Under the pieces are notes generated by a model. It did not search any database, was not told the DNA's origin, and saw only the letters and a program-made list of their open reading frames with translations. The translations under genes were made by a program, and so were the position numbers. A DNA stretch of 64,000 nucleotides from 3-1-20CM-2-70-9 sp036002305 (GTDB lineage Bacteria > Chloroflexota > Limnocylindria > P2-11E): NCBI GenBank assembly GCA_036002305.1, contig DASYTL010000032.1, positions 186,001 through 250,000 of the forward strand, read 5' to 3'. Below, one piece after another: positions 16,303-25,391 of this stretch; within the stretch, counting starts at the first letter, position 1; every line of letters starts with the position of its first letter.

Positions 16303-17379
16303 ATGAGGCGACGAACGGCCGCCCTTCTCGCCATCGGGGTGGGGTGCGTGCTTGCGGTCAGCTGCGCGGCTTTTGCCGCGGCGCCTGGACCCATCGCGGA
16401 GACGGCGGCCTCCGCCGCCGCGCCCGCCGCGGCGAACGCGCCGTCCGCGCTCGCCGCCCAGGCGGCCGCGGTCGTCGAGCCCGCGCCGCTCGTCGTCCCC
16501 AAGGCGGCGCCGGCTTCCGCAGGCTTCGAGGAGATGAAGCACGTTTGGCAATCGTTGAACAACTGCGGACCGGCCGCGGTGGTGATGGCTCTCTCCACGC
16601 TGGGTGTCGACGTGTCCCAGGAGACCGCGCGCCTTCCGCTCCGTGGGACGAACGTGATGTCCGGCATGGGCCCGCAGCGGGTGAACGGCTGGGTGAGTGA
16701 GAACTTCGGCCTGCGCTCGGTGTGGCGCAACAACGGAACGAACGATCTGATGCGCAGGCTGGTCGCGAACGGCTTCGCGCCGATGGTCACGCAGTGGATG
16801 CAGGATCCATGGGTCTCGCGTGTCGCGCACTGGCGCACCATCCGCGGCTACGACGACGCGGCGCAGACCTTCTATGTGAACGACTCGATGCTCGGCCGCA
16901 TGGTGCCGCTCTCGTACCAGTGGTTCCAGAACAACTGGCAGCCCTTCAGCTACCGCTACATGGTCATCTACGACCCGAACCACGAGGCGCTGCTCAAGGC
17001 CATCATCGGCGATGACTGGAACGACATGAACATGCGAAGGAACTTCTACGAGCGCACGAAGGCGGAAGCCGTCGCGCACAACACGTCGGCGGCCTGGCTC
17101 GCGTACGGCGAGGCCGCGTACGGCTACGGCAAGTTCCAGGAAGCGGTCGCGGCGTTCGAACACGGCATCCAGCTCGGGTCGGTGCAGGGTGTGTTCACGC
17201 TCCGCTCGAGCTACCCGCAGGCCCTGCGCGGGCTCGGGCGGCAGGAGGAGGCGGCCGCCGTGCAGCAGCGCCTCTCGACCTCGACCTCATCGACCGTCGC
17301 GGCGCCGCCCGATCCGCTCGCGCTCTTCCTCGCGTGGGAGCGCACCCTGCCTCGCGGAGGACGTGCGGTCAGCGAGTAA
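16303..17379 (+). CDS. Secreted C39-like cysteine peptidase with C-terminal TPR-like region
   Basis: From the ATG at 16303 the protein has a clear signal peptide (RRRTAALLAIGVGC then a hydrophobic core ending AAFAAA). A low-complexity Ala-rich linker leads to a papain-like domain: QSLNNCGPAAVVMAL has the active-site Cys at about 88 with its upstream Gln, and AHWRTIRGYDD has the His at about 176, as in C39-type peptidases. A helical region after residue 235 resembles one or two TPR units (AWLAYGEAAYGYGKFQEAVAAF). TACCAT lies 7 nt before the ATG. It probably acts outside the cell; the substrate is unknown. Confidence 0.82.
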   Translation: MRRRTAALLAIGVGCVLAVSCAAFAAAPGPIAETAASAAAPAAANAPSALAAQAAAVVEPAPLVVPKAAPASAGFEEMKHVWQSLNNCGPAAVVMALSTLGVDVSQETARLPLRGTNVMSGMGPQRVNGWVSENFGLRSVWRNNGTNDLMRRLVANGFAPMVTQWMQDPWVSRVAHWRTIRGYDDAAQTFYVNDSMLGRMVPLSYQWFQNNWQPFSYRYMVIYDPNHEALLKAIIGDDWNDMNMRRNFYERTKAEAVAHNTSAAWLAYGEAAYGYGKFQEAVAAFEHGIQLGSVQGVFTLRSSYPQALRGLGRQEEAAAVQQRLSTSTSSTVAAPPDPLALFLAWERTLPRGGRAVSE

Positions 17380-17426
17380 GGCGACCGAACCCCGGAACGA
17401 GAACGCGTTTCCGACGTACTAGTGGT

Positions 17427-18404
17427 GTGATCCGCCGGGCATGCCTCGCCGCGGCCCTCCTGCTTGCGGGCTGCGGGTCTCGTGGCGAACCGCCGGAAAG
17501 CGGCGTGCTCGCGGGCGCGGCCGCGACGCCCGTTCCGACGCCCGGCAGCCCGACGGGCACGCCGGCACCGGGCTACGCGCGCCTGAGGGACGACGCCGGC
17601 GGCTGGAGCGTGGACGTTCCCCAAGCGTGGCGTCACCGGACCGGCCCGCAGCACGGGTTCGAGGCGCGCAGCTTCGACCCGGACGTCCCCGATGCGCAGA
17701 ACCGCAGCATCGCCTACCTGCCTCCGGACGGCGCCATCTACGTTGGCATGAACATGCGGCAGAACCCCGATCGGCTCGAGGCCGCAACGTTCGTGGCGCG
17801 GTTCGAGCTCGGCCGGATCGACCAGCAGATCCGGGAGCACGCTTCGGTCCGGGTGGCGGGCCAGCCGGCGGAGCTCTACTCGTTCTGGCGGAGCCAGCCG
17901 ACCGACTTCGCGAAAAACGAGCCGACGCTCTGGTGGTACCTGCGCTCGCCGTTCTTCGACGATCGGATGGTGGTGATCAGCGCATTCCCCGCCGCCTCCC
18001 CCTTGCGTCCCGAGGTCGAGCGCATCGTGGCGAGCCTGCAGTTCTACCAACCCGCGCCGGTTCCCCTGACGCCGCTCGTGAGCCGCGCCGACGCGCTGGC
18101 GCAAATCAGCGCGCGGCCCGGTCATGTCCTCTCACGCATCGAGGCGAGGCTCGTCCTCTACAAGGAGTTCGAAGCCGCCGTGGGCGACAGGCGTGCCTTC
18201 GGGATCGATCCGGACACGCTGGTCTGGGTCGTCGCGTACGCCGGGCAGATCCCGAGCAACAGGCACGGATTCGGTGACTCGTCGCCATGCACCTGGGCGG
18301 TGAGCGTGCTTGCGGCGCGACCACCCGACGCGGTCGGCTCCTTCATGTGTGCGAATGCCTCGTGGCCAGCGTGGTTCGACTCGCTGGAGGATCGAGCGCG
18401 CTGA
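17427..18404 (+). CDS. Predicted lipoprotein, unknown function
   Basis: The GTG at 17427 gives a typical lipoprotein signal: RRACLAAALLLAGC, with the Cys after LLAG as the lipidation site. A Pro/Thr/Gly-rich linker follows. The body (about 45-210) contains WSVDVPQAWRHR and repeated Trp/Tyr residues, reminiscent of PsbP/DUF1795-like folds, but I cannot name a family with confidence. The C-terminus has three Cys that could pair. It is downstream of the C39-like gene with a 47-nt gap and convergent with the TadG gene (4-nt gap). Confidence 0.75.
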   Translation: MIRRACLAAALLLAGCGSRGEPPESGVLAGAAATPVPTPGSPTGTPAPGYARLRDDAGGWSVDVPQAWRHRTGPQHGFEARSFDPDVPDAQNRSIAYLPPDGAIYVGMNMRQNPDRLEAATFVARFELGRIDQQIREHASVRVAGQPAELYSFWRSQPTDFAKNEPTLWWYLRSPFFDDRMVVISAFPAASPLRPEVERIVASLQFYQPAPVPLTPLVSRADALAQISARPGHVLSRIEARLVLYKEFEAAVGDRRAFGIDPDTLVWVVAYAGQIPSNRHGFGDSSPCTWAVSVLAARPPDAVGSFMCANASWPAWFDSLEDRAR

Positions 18405-18408
18405 GGCG

Positions 18409-20004
18409 TCAGCCGCCGGGCGTGATCAGGTGAACGGGGTTGCCGCGGATGTTCACTTCCCAGGTCGTGATGTCCTGCTGGCTCGCGCCGGTGTTGTACT
18501 CGATCTTCCACCAGCCGGGACCAGGCTCGCCGGGCGGCGTCGGCGCGGTGTACGTCGCGGGGATGGCCACGGAGATGGTGACCCACTGGTTGTTGTAGTA
18601 GTTGCAGGATGAGTCCGACGTCCGAAGCTGCGTGGTCGGCCCACCAGTGGTGGGCGCGCCGCACTGGCTGCCGGTCGCGCTGAACGTGAACGTGGGGTAG
18701 ACGAACCCGGTGGTCGTCGGCAGCCGGATCTTGAAGACCGTGTCCGAGATATCGCCGGGGTCGAAGAGCTTGATCTCGAGGGTCTTGCCGGCGTGCGCCG
18801 CCTCGACCTGCGCGAGGTAGAAGACCGAGGCGTTGTTGATGACGATGAACGCTTCCATCCGGCTCTGGCCGTAGACGCGCGCCGCCGGGCCGGAGCTCGC
18901 CAGGGCCTGGACGCCGAACCCGTTGATGGCGTCCTCGCCGGTGTCGCCGTTGGCGGACGTCACCTGCAGGCGGTACTGGCCCTCGGTGAGGCCATTCGCA
19001 AGCTGCCACCATTTGTGGTGATACGGGCTGTTCTCGCAGTTTCCGGAGCTGGAGCCGTTCGAGCCGCCACCGTAATCCTGGTTGCCACGGTAGATCGGGC
19101 CCTTGTCGACCTGGTTCGAGTCGAGGAAGAGGTTGCCGCTTGTCGCGAGCATGGTGTCGTCGCCGAGCGTGTAGGGCGTGCCGTTCATGTCCCAAAGGTT
19201 GTACGTCGCCGAGATGCCGACGCCACCTCTCGTGAACCCGAACCAGAAGTCGCCCACTCCGAGGCGCCTGCCCGTCGACGTGCCGGCGCCCGTCGCGCAG
19301 AACATCGGGTCGTAAAGCCACACGCTCCCGCCGACGGTGCCCGGGCCGAACTCCACGATGTACTGGTAGCCGTTGGCGTCGAAGCCGGTGTTCAGCGTCG
19401 GCCGCGGGTTGTAAAAGGTCGAGTAGGCGTCGCCGTTGCCGCGGTCGCTGCCCTTCGCCTCGACGCCGCCGAAGAAGCCGAGCGGCTGCAGTGTCCCGGA
19501 GCCCGTCGCCGACGTGACCAGCGGGCAGTTGGGCGGCGTGTCGGTGTTGCGGCAGAGCCGGTTGATGCCGAAGTAGTCCTGCGGGCTGCCCATTGGGACC
19601 GGCAGCACGAACTCCGCCCGCGCGTTCCGGCGCGCGCTGAACGTGTCGAGGCCGAAGAGGCGCCCGAAGAACGTGCGGATCGGCGCGCGCACCACCACGC
19701 CGAGGATCCGGTTGTTGAGCGCCTCGGGCGCGGCCGTGACCGTGACGCCGTTCTGGCCGTCCGTGAAGCCGTTCTTCGAGGATTCATTCTTTGCCGCGGT
19801 GACCGCGGCGCTAACGTTCCCCGGCAGGTAGACGACACCGGCGAGCGCGGCGGCGTCGGCGGCACGCTGGACACGCATGAGGTTGAGCTCGTACCAGGCC
19901 ACGTCGGATACGAGGCCGGTGAAGCCCAGCAGCACGACCAACATGAGCGCGACGACGATGAGCGTCTGGCCGCGCTCATCGCGGCAGAACCTATCGCGAC
20001 GCAT
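18409..20004 (-). CDS. TadG-like pilus assembly protein (cluster 1)
   Basis: The N-terminus DERGQTLIVVALMLVVLLGFTGLVSDVAWY is the hydrophobic segment of TadG/TadE-like proteins, followed by NLMRVQRAADAAALAGVVYL, typical of TadG. The remaining 450 residues look extracellular: rich in Asn, Gly and Thr, with several Cys, and they probably form beta-rich domains. Full TadG has a von Willebrand domain; I see no clear MIDAS motif here. The gene is last in a three-gene operon and overlaps the upstream TadE gene by 14 nt. It is likely a minor pilin or cell-surface component of a tad system. Confidence 0.82.
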   Translation of the reverse strand: MRRDRFCRDERGQTLIVVALMLVVLLGFTGLVSDVAWYELNLMRVQRAADAAALAGVVYLPGNVSAAVTAAKNESSKNGFTDGQNGVTVTAAPEALNNRILGVVVRAPIRTFFGRLFGLDTFSARRNARAEFVLPVPMGSPQDYFGINRLCRNTDTPPNCPLVTSATGSGTLQPLGFFGGVEAKGSDRGNGDAYSTFYNPRPTLNTGFDANGYQYIVEFGPGTVGGSVWLYDPMFCATGAGTSTGRRLGVGDFWFGFTRGGVGISATYNLWDMNGTPYTLGDDTMLATSGNLFLDSNQVDKGPIYRGNQDYGGGSNGSSSGNCENSPYHHKWWQLANGLTEGQYRLQVTSANGDTGEDAINGFGVQALASSGPAARVYGQSRMEAFIVINNASVFYLAQVEAAHAGKTLEIKLFDPGDISDTVFKIRLPTTTGFVYPTFTFSATGSQCGAPTTGGPTTQLRTSDSSCNYYNNQWVTISVAIPATYTAPTPPGEPGPGWWKIEYNTGASQQDITTWEVNIRGNPVHLITPGG

Positions 20005-20593
20005 TGAGGGCCATGACGGCGCGGTCCGTCATCGTGAATTGGTCGAAGTACGGCACGAGGAAGCGGAGCGGGGTGCGCCCGCGGTAGTTGTACACGACGG
20101 TCACGCCGAGCGAGTCCGCCGGCGGCGCGTTCGTCCGCGAACACGGCAGCCACGCTTGGCTCGCCTGAGCGAAGTCGAGCGCCTGGCCGTCGACGACCGG
20201 GCCGCCGTTCAGCTGGTAGTTCCAGACGTTCACCAGGCCGCTGGCGGGATCGCCTGTGGAAGTCGACTTCCAGATGCGGATCTGGGAGACGTCCGACAGC
20301 GTGATCCGCGAGCCCGCGCCGGTCAGCACGCGCTCGACAGCGGCGACGACGTTGGGGTCGACGGTCGCGGCGTTCGGCGACTGGCCCGAGCCGCAGCCGA
20401 GAGCGCCGCCGCCGTTCACCAGCGCGCTTCCCACGCGCGCGCCTTCCCGGCTGGCCGAGTGCATGGTCATCCCGTCGCTCAGCGCCGTGGCGAGCTCCAC
20501 GAGGCCGAAGACGAGGAGGAGCATGACCGGCGGAAGGATCAGCGCGAACTCGACCACGCCCTGTCCGTCCTCGCCGCGCAGGAACCGCCTCAT
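19991..20593 (-). CDS. TadE-like minor pilin (cluster 1, second)
   Basis: The protein is 200 residues long. Its N-terminus, FLRGEDGQGVVEFALILPPVM, carries the class III prepilin-like site: Gly followed by a hydrophobic stretch with Glu at +5 (G/QGVVEF). One transmembrane helix then leads to an extracellular domain with a few Cys. The ATG at 20593 is in an ATGA overlap with the upstream TadE gene. It is likely a minor pilin processed by a prepilin peptidase, although none is in the window. Confidence 0.85.
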   Translation of the reverse strand: MRRFLRGEDGQGVVEFALILPPVMLLLVFGLVELATALSDGMTMHSASREGARVGSALVNGGGALGCGSGQSPNAATVDPNVVAAVERVLTGAGSRITLSDVSQIRIWKSTSTGDPASGLVNVWNYQLNGGPVVDGQALDFAQASQAWLPCSRTNAPPADSLGVTVVYNYRGRTPLRFLVPYFDQFTMTDRAVMALNASR

Positions 20594-21165
20594 CGCTGCG
20601 GCTCCCCGCGCGTGATGGAGGCCTCGGTAAACGTCACGCCGCTGCCCGTCAGCCGAGCGAAGCTCGTCAGCCAGCTGTGCTGATAGGTGACGCGCACTCC
20701 GATGGTGTCGACGGTCGTGTGCGTTCCGCCGCAGCCGCCCAGGGTGACGCAGCGCGAGCCCTCGAGATAGGCCCCAGTCGTGAGGGTGTAGGGGATGGTG
20801 GTCGAGGTGCCGTCCGGGTAGTCGCAGGTGGTCGACCCGGTCCGCGTGTAGATGTTCTGGTTCGAGCCGATCTGAGCGCCGTTGCGGTCCGACCAGTAGA
20901 TCGCGATGGTCTGGATCCTGATCGCCCGCGCCGGCGAGACGATGTCGCTCTCGACGCGTTGGACCACGACGCAATCCGTGCCGTCGATGTTGCCGCCCTC
21001 GGCCGCCAGCATCGAGCCGTCGCGGCTCGCGAACATCACGGTGTTGCGCGAGTTCCAGACGAACGAAAACTCGATGAGCCCGACCACCAGAAAAAGGAGG
21101 ATCGGGCACAAGAGCGCGAATTCGACGAGCGCTTGCCCGCGCTCAGACCGTCCGAAGGGCACCAT
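20590..21165 (-). CDS. TadE-like minor pilin (cluster 1, first)
   Basis: This is the first gene of the minus-strand tadE-tadE-tadG operon. The N-terminal SERGQALVEFALLCPILLFL has the G/QALVEF processing-site pattern with Glu at +5, then a transmembrane helix and a 150-residue exported domain with several Cys (CVV, CDY, CVTLGGCGG). The ATG at 21165 is preceded at 4 nt by TAGCCT, closer than the usual spacing seen here. It is related in layout, though not closely in sequence, to the plus-strand cluster at 25392. Confidence 0.85.
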   Translation of the reverse strand: MVPFGRSERGQALVEFALLCPILLFLVVGLIEFSFVWNSRNTVMFASRDGSMLAAEGGNIDGTDCVVVQRVESDIVSPARAIRIQTIAIYWSDRNGAQIGSNQNIYTRTGSTTCDYPDGTSTTIPYTLTTGAYLEGSRCVTLGGCGGTHTTVDTIGVRVTYQHSWLTSFARLTGSGVTFTEASITRGEPQR

Positions 21166-21183
21166 ACGCAGGCTAACGGCGAG

Positions 21184-21229
21184 ACCCCTGGAGGGGGTGT
21201 GGGACCTTTGTCTATTGCCCCGAGGGGGC
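21184..21229 (-). terminator. Two tandem hairpins between the aminotransferase and tadE genes
   Basis: ACCCC-TGGAG-GGGGT (21184-21198) and GCCCC-GAG-GGGGC (21217-21229) are two short perfect hairpins in the 128-nt gap. They could end the upstream aminotransferase transcript or form a leader for the tadE message. There is no T-run in either direction. Confidence 0.35.
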
Positions 21230-21293
21230 TAACTAGTACGTTCGGCCCAGCCTCGGCGGCCCCGCGACGGCCCCCGCGACGCGTGTCCGGGAG

Positions 21294-22484
21294 TCAGCCA
21301 ACGGCACGCAGCCTGGCAAGCGAAGCGGTACGGAGGAGCCGTGCCCCGGCCTCGTCCAACAGGTCGGGCGTCTTGCAGAACGTGAAGCGGATGAGATGCC
21401 GCCCCAGCTCCCGTCGCGAGAAGAACGACGATCCGGGAACGCCCGCGACGCCGACCTCGCTGACGAGCCAGCGCGCGAATGTCGTGTCGTCATCGAAACC
21501 GAACGGCCGGATATCACAGAGGACGTAGTAGGCGCCCTCCGGGGTATTCGGCGCGAAGCCCGCCGCATCCAGCGCGCGCACCAGGAGATCCCGACGCGCG
21601 CGGTACTCGGTGGCCAGCCGCTCGTAGTAGGGCCGGCCGAGACCGAGGGCGACCGCGATCGCCTCCTGGAGCGGCGCGGGCGCGCCGACGGTTACGAAGT
21701 CGTGCACTTTGCGGATCCCGGCGGTGAGCTCGGGCGGGGCCACGATCCAGCCCACGCGCCAACCGGTCACCGAGAACGTCTTGCTCGCCCCCGAGATCGT
21801 GACCGATCGCTCGGCCATTCCCGGGAGCGTCGCGATCGGAATGTGTTCACCGACGTACTTGATGTGCTCGTAGATCTCGTCGGTCACGGCGATCGCGTCG
21901 TGGTCCCGGCAGAGCGCGGCGATCGTCTCGAGCTCGGCCCTGCTGAAGACGCGTCCGGTCGGGTTGTTTGGGCTGTTCACGATGATCGCCTTGGTGCGCG
22001 CGGAGAACGCGCGGCGCAGCTCGTCCGGATCGAACGTGAACGCGGGCGGACGCAAGGGGACGAAGACCGGCGTCGCGCCGCAGATCGCCGCGTCCGGGCC
22101 GTAGTTCTCGTAGAACGGCTCGAGGACGATGACCTCGTCACCGGGATCGACGACCGCGAGCAGCGTCGAGACCATCGCCTCGGTGGATCCGCAGGTGACG
22201 GTGAGCATCGTCTCGGGGTCGACGCGCATTCCGTAGAGCTCGCCGTACGTCCGCGAGAGGGCATCGCGCAGGGACTTGGCACCCCACGTGATCGCGTACT
22301 GGTTGATGTCGGCGTCGATCGCCCGCTTCGCGGCCTCCTTCACCTCCGCCGGCGCGGGGAAGTTCGGGAAGCCCTGAGCCAGGTTGATGCCGCCATGCAC
22401 CGCGTTCAGCCGCGTCATCTCGCGGATGACCGACTCCGTGAAACCGATCGTCCGCTCCGCGAGGCGCGCCTTCGCGACGCGCAT
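21294..22484 (-). CDS. PLP-dependent class I aminotransferase
   Basis: This fold-type I aminotransferase has 396 residues. Family marks are GGINLAQGFPNFPAP near the N-terminus, CGSTEAM (phosphate loop), NSPNNPTGRVF, AVTDEIYEH, and the PLP-binding Lys in SGASKTFSVTGWRVGW. A late Arg in HLIRFTFCK binds the substrate carboxylate. It resembles the kynurenine-oxoglutarate/glutamine transaminase K group. The exact amino donor cannot be told by eye. The ATG at 22484 overlaps the upstream dehydrogenase stop by 1 nt (TGATG), so the two are an operon and may act in one pathway. Confidence 0.92.
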   Translation of the reverse strand: MRVAKARLAERTIGFTESVIREMTRLNAVHGGINLAQGFPNFPAPAEVKEAAKRAIDADINQYAITWGAKSLRDALSRTYGELYGMRVDPETMLTVTCGSTEAMVSTLLAVVDPGDEVIVLEPFYENYGPDAAICGATPVFVPLRPPAFTFDPDELRRAFSARTKAIIVNSPNNPTGRVFSRAELETIAALCRDHDAIAVTDEIYEHIKYVGEHIPIATLPGMAERSVTISGASKTFSVTGWRVGWIVAPPELTAGIRKVHDFVTVGAPAPLQEAIAVALGLGRPYYERLATEYRARRDLLVRALDAAGFAPNTPEGAYYVLCDIRPFGFDDDTTFARWLVSEVGVAGVPGSSFFSRRELGRHLIRFTFCKTPDLLDEAGARLLRTASLARLRAVG

Positions 22485-23428
22485 CAGTACCCGGCCTCGT
22501 AGTCGACGCGGTTGAGGAGAGGCTCCCCCGCTTTGTACCGGCGCAGATTCTCGGCGAACAGGGTGAGCGTGCGGTCCCCGACTCGGGGCGAGTCGCCCGA
22601 GGTGTGCGGCGTGAGGATGACGTTCTCGAGCGTCCACAGCGGGCTGCTCGGCGGCAGCGGCTCGGTCGCGAAGACGTCCAGGGCGGCGCCCGCGATCCGC
22701 TTCGTCTGCAGGGCATCGATCATCGCCGGCTCGTCGACGATGGCACCGCGCGCGATGTTCATGATCCAGGCCGTCGGCTTCATCCGCGCGATGACCTCGC
22801 GCGAGATCGCGCCACGGGTCGCCGGCGTCAGCGGGGCGGTTATCGCGAGGTAGTCGGCCTCCGCCACCACCTCGGCAAGGCGCTCCGTTGGCACGACCAG
22901 ACCGACCCCGGGCTCGGGCGTTGCGCGCCGCCGGACGCCGATGACCCGCATGCCGATCGCGCTCGCGAGCCGCGCGACCTCCCCGCCGATGCTCCCCATC
23001 CCGAACACGACGATCGTCGCGTCGCGAAGCTCCTGATGATCGTGGTCTCTCCATTCTCGTTCGCGCTGCTTGTCGCGGTAGCGGTGGAGGCCACGCGACG
23101 CCGCAAAAACGAACGCGATCAGATGCTCCGCGATCTGGACGTCGTACGAGCCGCTGTTGTTGGTGAGGACGATGCCGCGCCGTGCGAGCTCGGGCATCGG
23201 CATGTTCTCCACACCCGCGGACACCGTGTGGTACCAGCGGAGCTTCGGCGTGGCGTCGAGCAGCTGACGCACCCGCCCCGGATTGTTCCCGCCGAACGCG
23301 ACCTCCGCGTCGGCCGCCGCGCCGAGGCTCTTCTCGTCCGCGATCGCGATGATCCGGTCGTCGGGAAACTTCGCCGCGACCGTCTCCGGTGAAGTGCGGA
23401 AGGCCGACCAGACGACGATGTTCGTCAT
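22484..23428 (-). CDS. D-isomer-specific 2-hydroxyacid dehydrogenase
   Basis: This NAD(P)-dependent reductase has 314 residues. The nucleotide-binding loop is VVFGMGSIGGEVAR (GxGxxG), and the catalytic Arg is in NIARGAIVDEPA. A Glu in FATEPLP and His in LTPHTSG complete the Arg-Glu-His set. It converts a 2-keto acid to a D-2-hydroxy acid or the reverse; the substrate is unknown. The ATG at 23428 has TAGTAT 7 nt upstream. It is divergent from the DUF554 gene with only 22 nt between starts, so the promoters overlap. It is coupled to the following aminotransferase. Confidence 0.92.
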   Translation of the reverse strand: MTNIVVWSAFRTSPETVAAKFPDDRIIAIADEKSLGAAADAEVAFGGNNPGRVRQLLDATPKLRWYHTVSAGVENMPMPELARRGIVLTNNSGSYDVQIAEHLIAFVFAASRGLHRYRDKQREREWRDHDHQELRDATIVVFGMGSIGGEVARLASAIGMRVIGVRRRATPEPGVGLVVPTERLAEVVAEADYLAITAPLTPATRGAISREVIARMKPTAWIMNIARGAIVDEPAMIDALQTKRIAGAALDVFATEPLPPSSPLWTLENVILTPHTSGDSPRVGDRTLTLFAENLRRYKAGEPLLNRVDYEAGY

Positions 23429-23450
23429 CGTCCGCATACTACGGACCCTC

Positions 23451-24164
23451 GTGCTCGCCCTCTCCGGCACGCTGCTGAACGCGGCGACCGTGCTCCTCGG
23501 CGGTCTCATCGGGACGGTCCTCGGCGAACGTCTACCCGAGCGCCTCCGCGAGAACGTCATCCGTGGCGTCGGGCTCTTCACGCTCGCCATGGGCGCGAAG
23601 TTCGCGATCGAGACGACGAACCTGCTCTACATGCTCGGCGCGATGCTCCTCGGCGGCGTCGCCGGCGCGCTCTTCGGCGTCGACCGCCGGTTGAACGAGC
23701 TCGGCGAAGCGCTGCAGCGCCGGTTCGCACGCGGCGGGTCGAACACCGTCGCCGAGGCGTTCGTGACCGCGGCGATCATCTTCTGCGTCGGACCGCTCAC
23801 GTTCCTTGGGTCGATCCGCAACGGGCTCACCGGCGACGCGAGCCTGCTCAGCGTGAAGAGCGTCCTCGACGGGTTCACGGCGATCGCGCTCGCGGCGACG
23901 CTCGGCTGGGGCGTCCTGCTGACGATCCCGCTCATCCTTCTCTATCAGGGCGGCCTGGCGCTCGGGGCGTCGCTGTTCAATGGACTGCTCACCGATCTGC
24001 AGCTTCGGGAGATGAGCGCGGTCGGCGGCTTGCTCATCATCGGCGTCGGTCTCAAACTTCTCGGCATCCGCGACGTGAAGGTCGCGGACTTCCTTCCGGC
24101 GATCATCGTGTCGCCGCTGCTGATCGGAGCGGTCGCGAAAGTCATGGAGGCCATCGGCCGGTGA
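23451..24164 (+). CDS. DUF554 family membrane protein
   Basis: The protein has about seven hydrophobic helices in 237 residues. The N-terminal GTLLNAATVLLGGLIGTVLG and the later IIFCVGPLTFLGSIRNGLTGD match DUF554 (YqgA-like), a family of membrane proteins with unknown function. I chose the GTG at 23451, where the family homology begins. An ATG at 23418 would overlap the divergent dehydrogenase start. The gene ends in a GTGA overlap with threonine aldolase, so it may be co-transcribed with amino-acid metabolism. Confidence 0.85.
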   Translation: MLALSGTLLNAATVLLGGLIGTVLGERLPERLRENVIRGVGLFTLAMGAKFAIETTNLLYMLGAMLLGGVAGALFGVDRRLNELGEALQRRFARGGSNTVAEAFVTAAIIFCVGPLTFLGSIRNGLTGDASLLSVKSVLDGFTAIALAATLGWGVLLTIPLILLYQGGLALGASLFNGLLTDLQLREMSAVGGLLIIGVGLKLLGIRDVKVADFLPAIIVSPLLIGAVAKVMEAIGR

Positions 24165-25234
24165 GCGCACGAAAGACGATCGAGCTGCGGAGCGACACCT
24201 TCACGCTCCCCACGCCGGCGATGCGCCGCGCCATGGCCGAGGCGGAAGTCGGTGACGACCAGTACGGCGAGGACCCCACCGTCAACCGGCTCGAGAAGCG
24301 CGCGGCGGAGGTCGTCGGCAAGGAGTCCGCCGTCTACGTCGCGAGCGGGATGCTCGGGAATCTCTGCGGGGTGCTCTCGCAGACCGAACGCGGAGACGAG
24401 GTGATCCTCGGCGACCTCGCTCACATCTACCAGAACGAGATGGGCGCGTCCTTCGTGCTCGGTTCGCTCCAGCCGCGCGTCATCCCGAACCGGAACGGTC
24501 TCCCCGCGCTCGAGGACATCGAAGCGGCGATCCGTCCGCAGGGGATGTACCCGCGGACCGCGCTGCTCTGCCTCGAGAACTCGCACAACAACTGCGGCGG
24601 GTCGGTGATCACGGTCGACGAGACCAGGGCGGCCGCGGATCTCGCGCACCGGCGTGGGATGCGGGTCCACCTCGACGGAGCGCGGATCTTCAACGCCGCG
24701 GTCGCGCTGGGCGTCGATGCGCGCGACCTGTGCGCGCCGGCCGACACCGTCCAGTTTTGCTTCTCGAAGGGCCTCGCCGCGCCGGTCGGCTCGATCCTCT
24801 GTGGCCCGGCGGACACCGTCGCCAAGGCCCGTCGCGTCCGCAAGCTCCTCGGGGGAGCCATGCGGCAGGCCGGGGTCATCGCGGCGGCGGCGCTCGTCGC
24901 GCTCGAAGAGATGCGCGACCGTCTCGCTGAGGACCACCGGAACGCCCGGCGCTTGGCGGAGGATCTCGCGCGCATACCGGGCGTTCGCCTCGACGCCGAC
25001 CGGGTCGTCACGAACATCGTGTCCTTCGAGGTCGACCCGGCCTGGATGGACGCCGGGGCATTCGTGAAAGCCTGTGCCGAGCAGGGCCTCCGACTTTCGA
25101 GGTACCTGGGGAACTCGCCCCGGCTGCGAGCGGTCACGCACCACGGGATCGAGCGGACCGACATCGACGACGCCCTCACAATCGTCGCGGCGGTCATGTC
25201 GCACGCCCGCACACCGGTGGCTGCCGCCGACTAG
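24161..25234 (+). CDS. ltaE: Low-specificity L-threonine aldolase
   Basis: This PLP enzyme splits threonine (or allo-threonine) into glycine and acetaldehyde. It begins IELRSDTFTLPTPAMRRAM, continues GDDQYGEDPTVNRLE, and has the HLDGARIFNAA segment with the Asp that contacts PLP. The Schiff-base Lys is in CFSKGLAAPVGS. The 357-residue length is normal. The GTG at 24161 overlaps the DUF554 stop (GTGA). Downstream is a 157-nt gap with the promoter of the plus-strand tad cluster. Confidence 0.94.
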   Translation: MSARKTIELRSDTFTLPTPAMRRAMAEAEVGDDQYGEDPTVNRLEKRAAEVVGKESAVYVASGMLGNLCGVLSQTERGDEVILGDLAHIYQNEMGASFVLGSLQPRVIPNRNGLPALEDIEAAIRPQGMYPRTALLCLENSHNNCGGSVITVDETRAAADLAHRRGMRVHLDGARIFNAAVALGVDARDLCAPADTVQFCFSKGLAAPVGSILCGPADTVAKARRVRKLLGGAMRQAGVIAAAALVALEEMRDRLAEDHRNARRLAEDLARIPGVRLDADRVVTNIVSFEVDPAWMDAGAFVKACAEQGLRLSRYLGNSPRLRAVTHHGIERTDIDDALTIVAAVMSHARTPVAAAD

Positions 25235-25354
25235 CCCTCCGTAGTCGCCAGGCGAAGCAGCACCGCACACTGCAGGTGCTGTGACCACATACAGCATTTT
25301 GCGGAGGTACCGCGCGCGAGCCCCAATTGGTACTAACGGGGGAGCGCGTAAGGA

Positions 25355-25382
25355 TTGGCAGGGTCCGCTCGTTACATAAACT
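25355..25382 (+). promoter_or_regulatory. Predicted promoter of the plus-strand tadE-tadE-tadG operon
   Basis: TTGGCA (25355-25360) and TAAACT (25377-25382) are spaced by 16 nt, a standard -35/-10 layout. The GTG at 25392 comes 9 nt after the -10, which implies an almost leaderless mRNA. The rest of the 25235-25354 gap holds an inverted repeat CAGCAC...GTGCTG near 25258-25281 and nothing else recognisable. Confidence 0.45.
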
Positions 25383-25391
25383 GACGACTCA

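Noticed and set aside
25350..25380. Sigma-54 (-24/-12) promoter before the tadE operon, from TTGGCAGGG.
   Set aside because: The GG is present, but no GC follows at the right distance with the TTGCA-like -12 element. A -35/-10 reading fits better.
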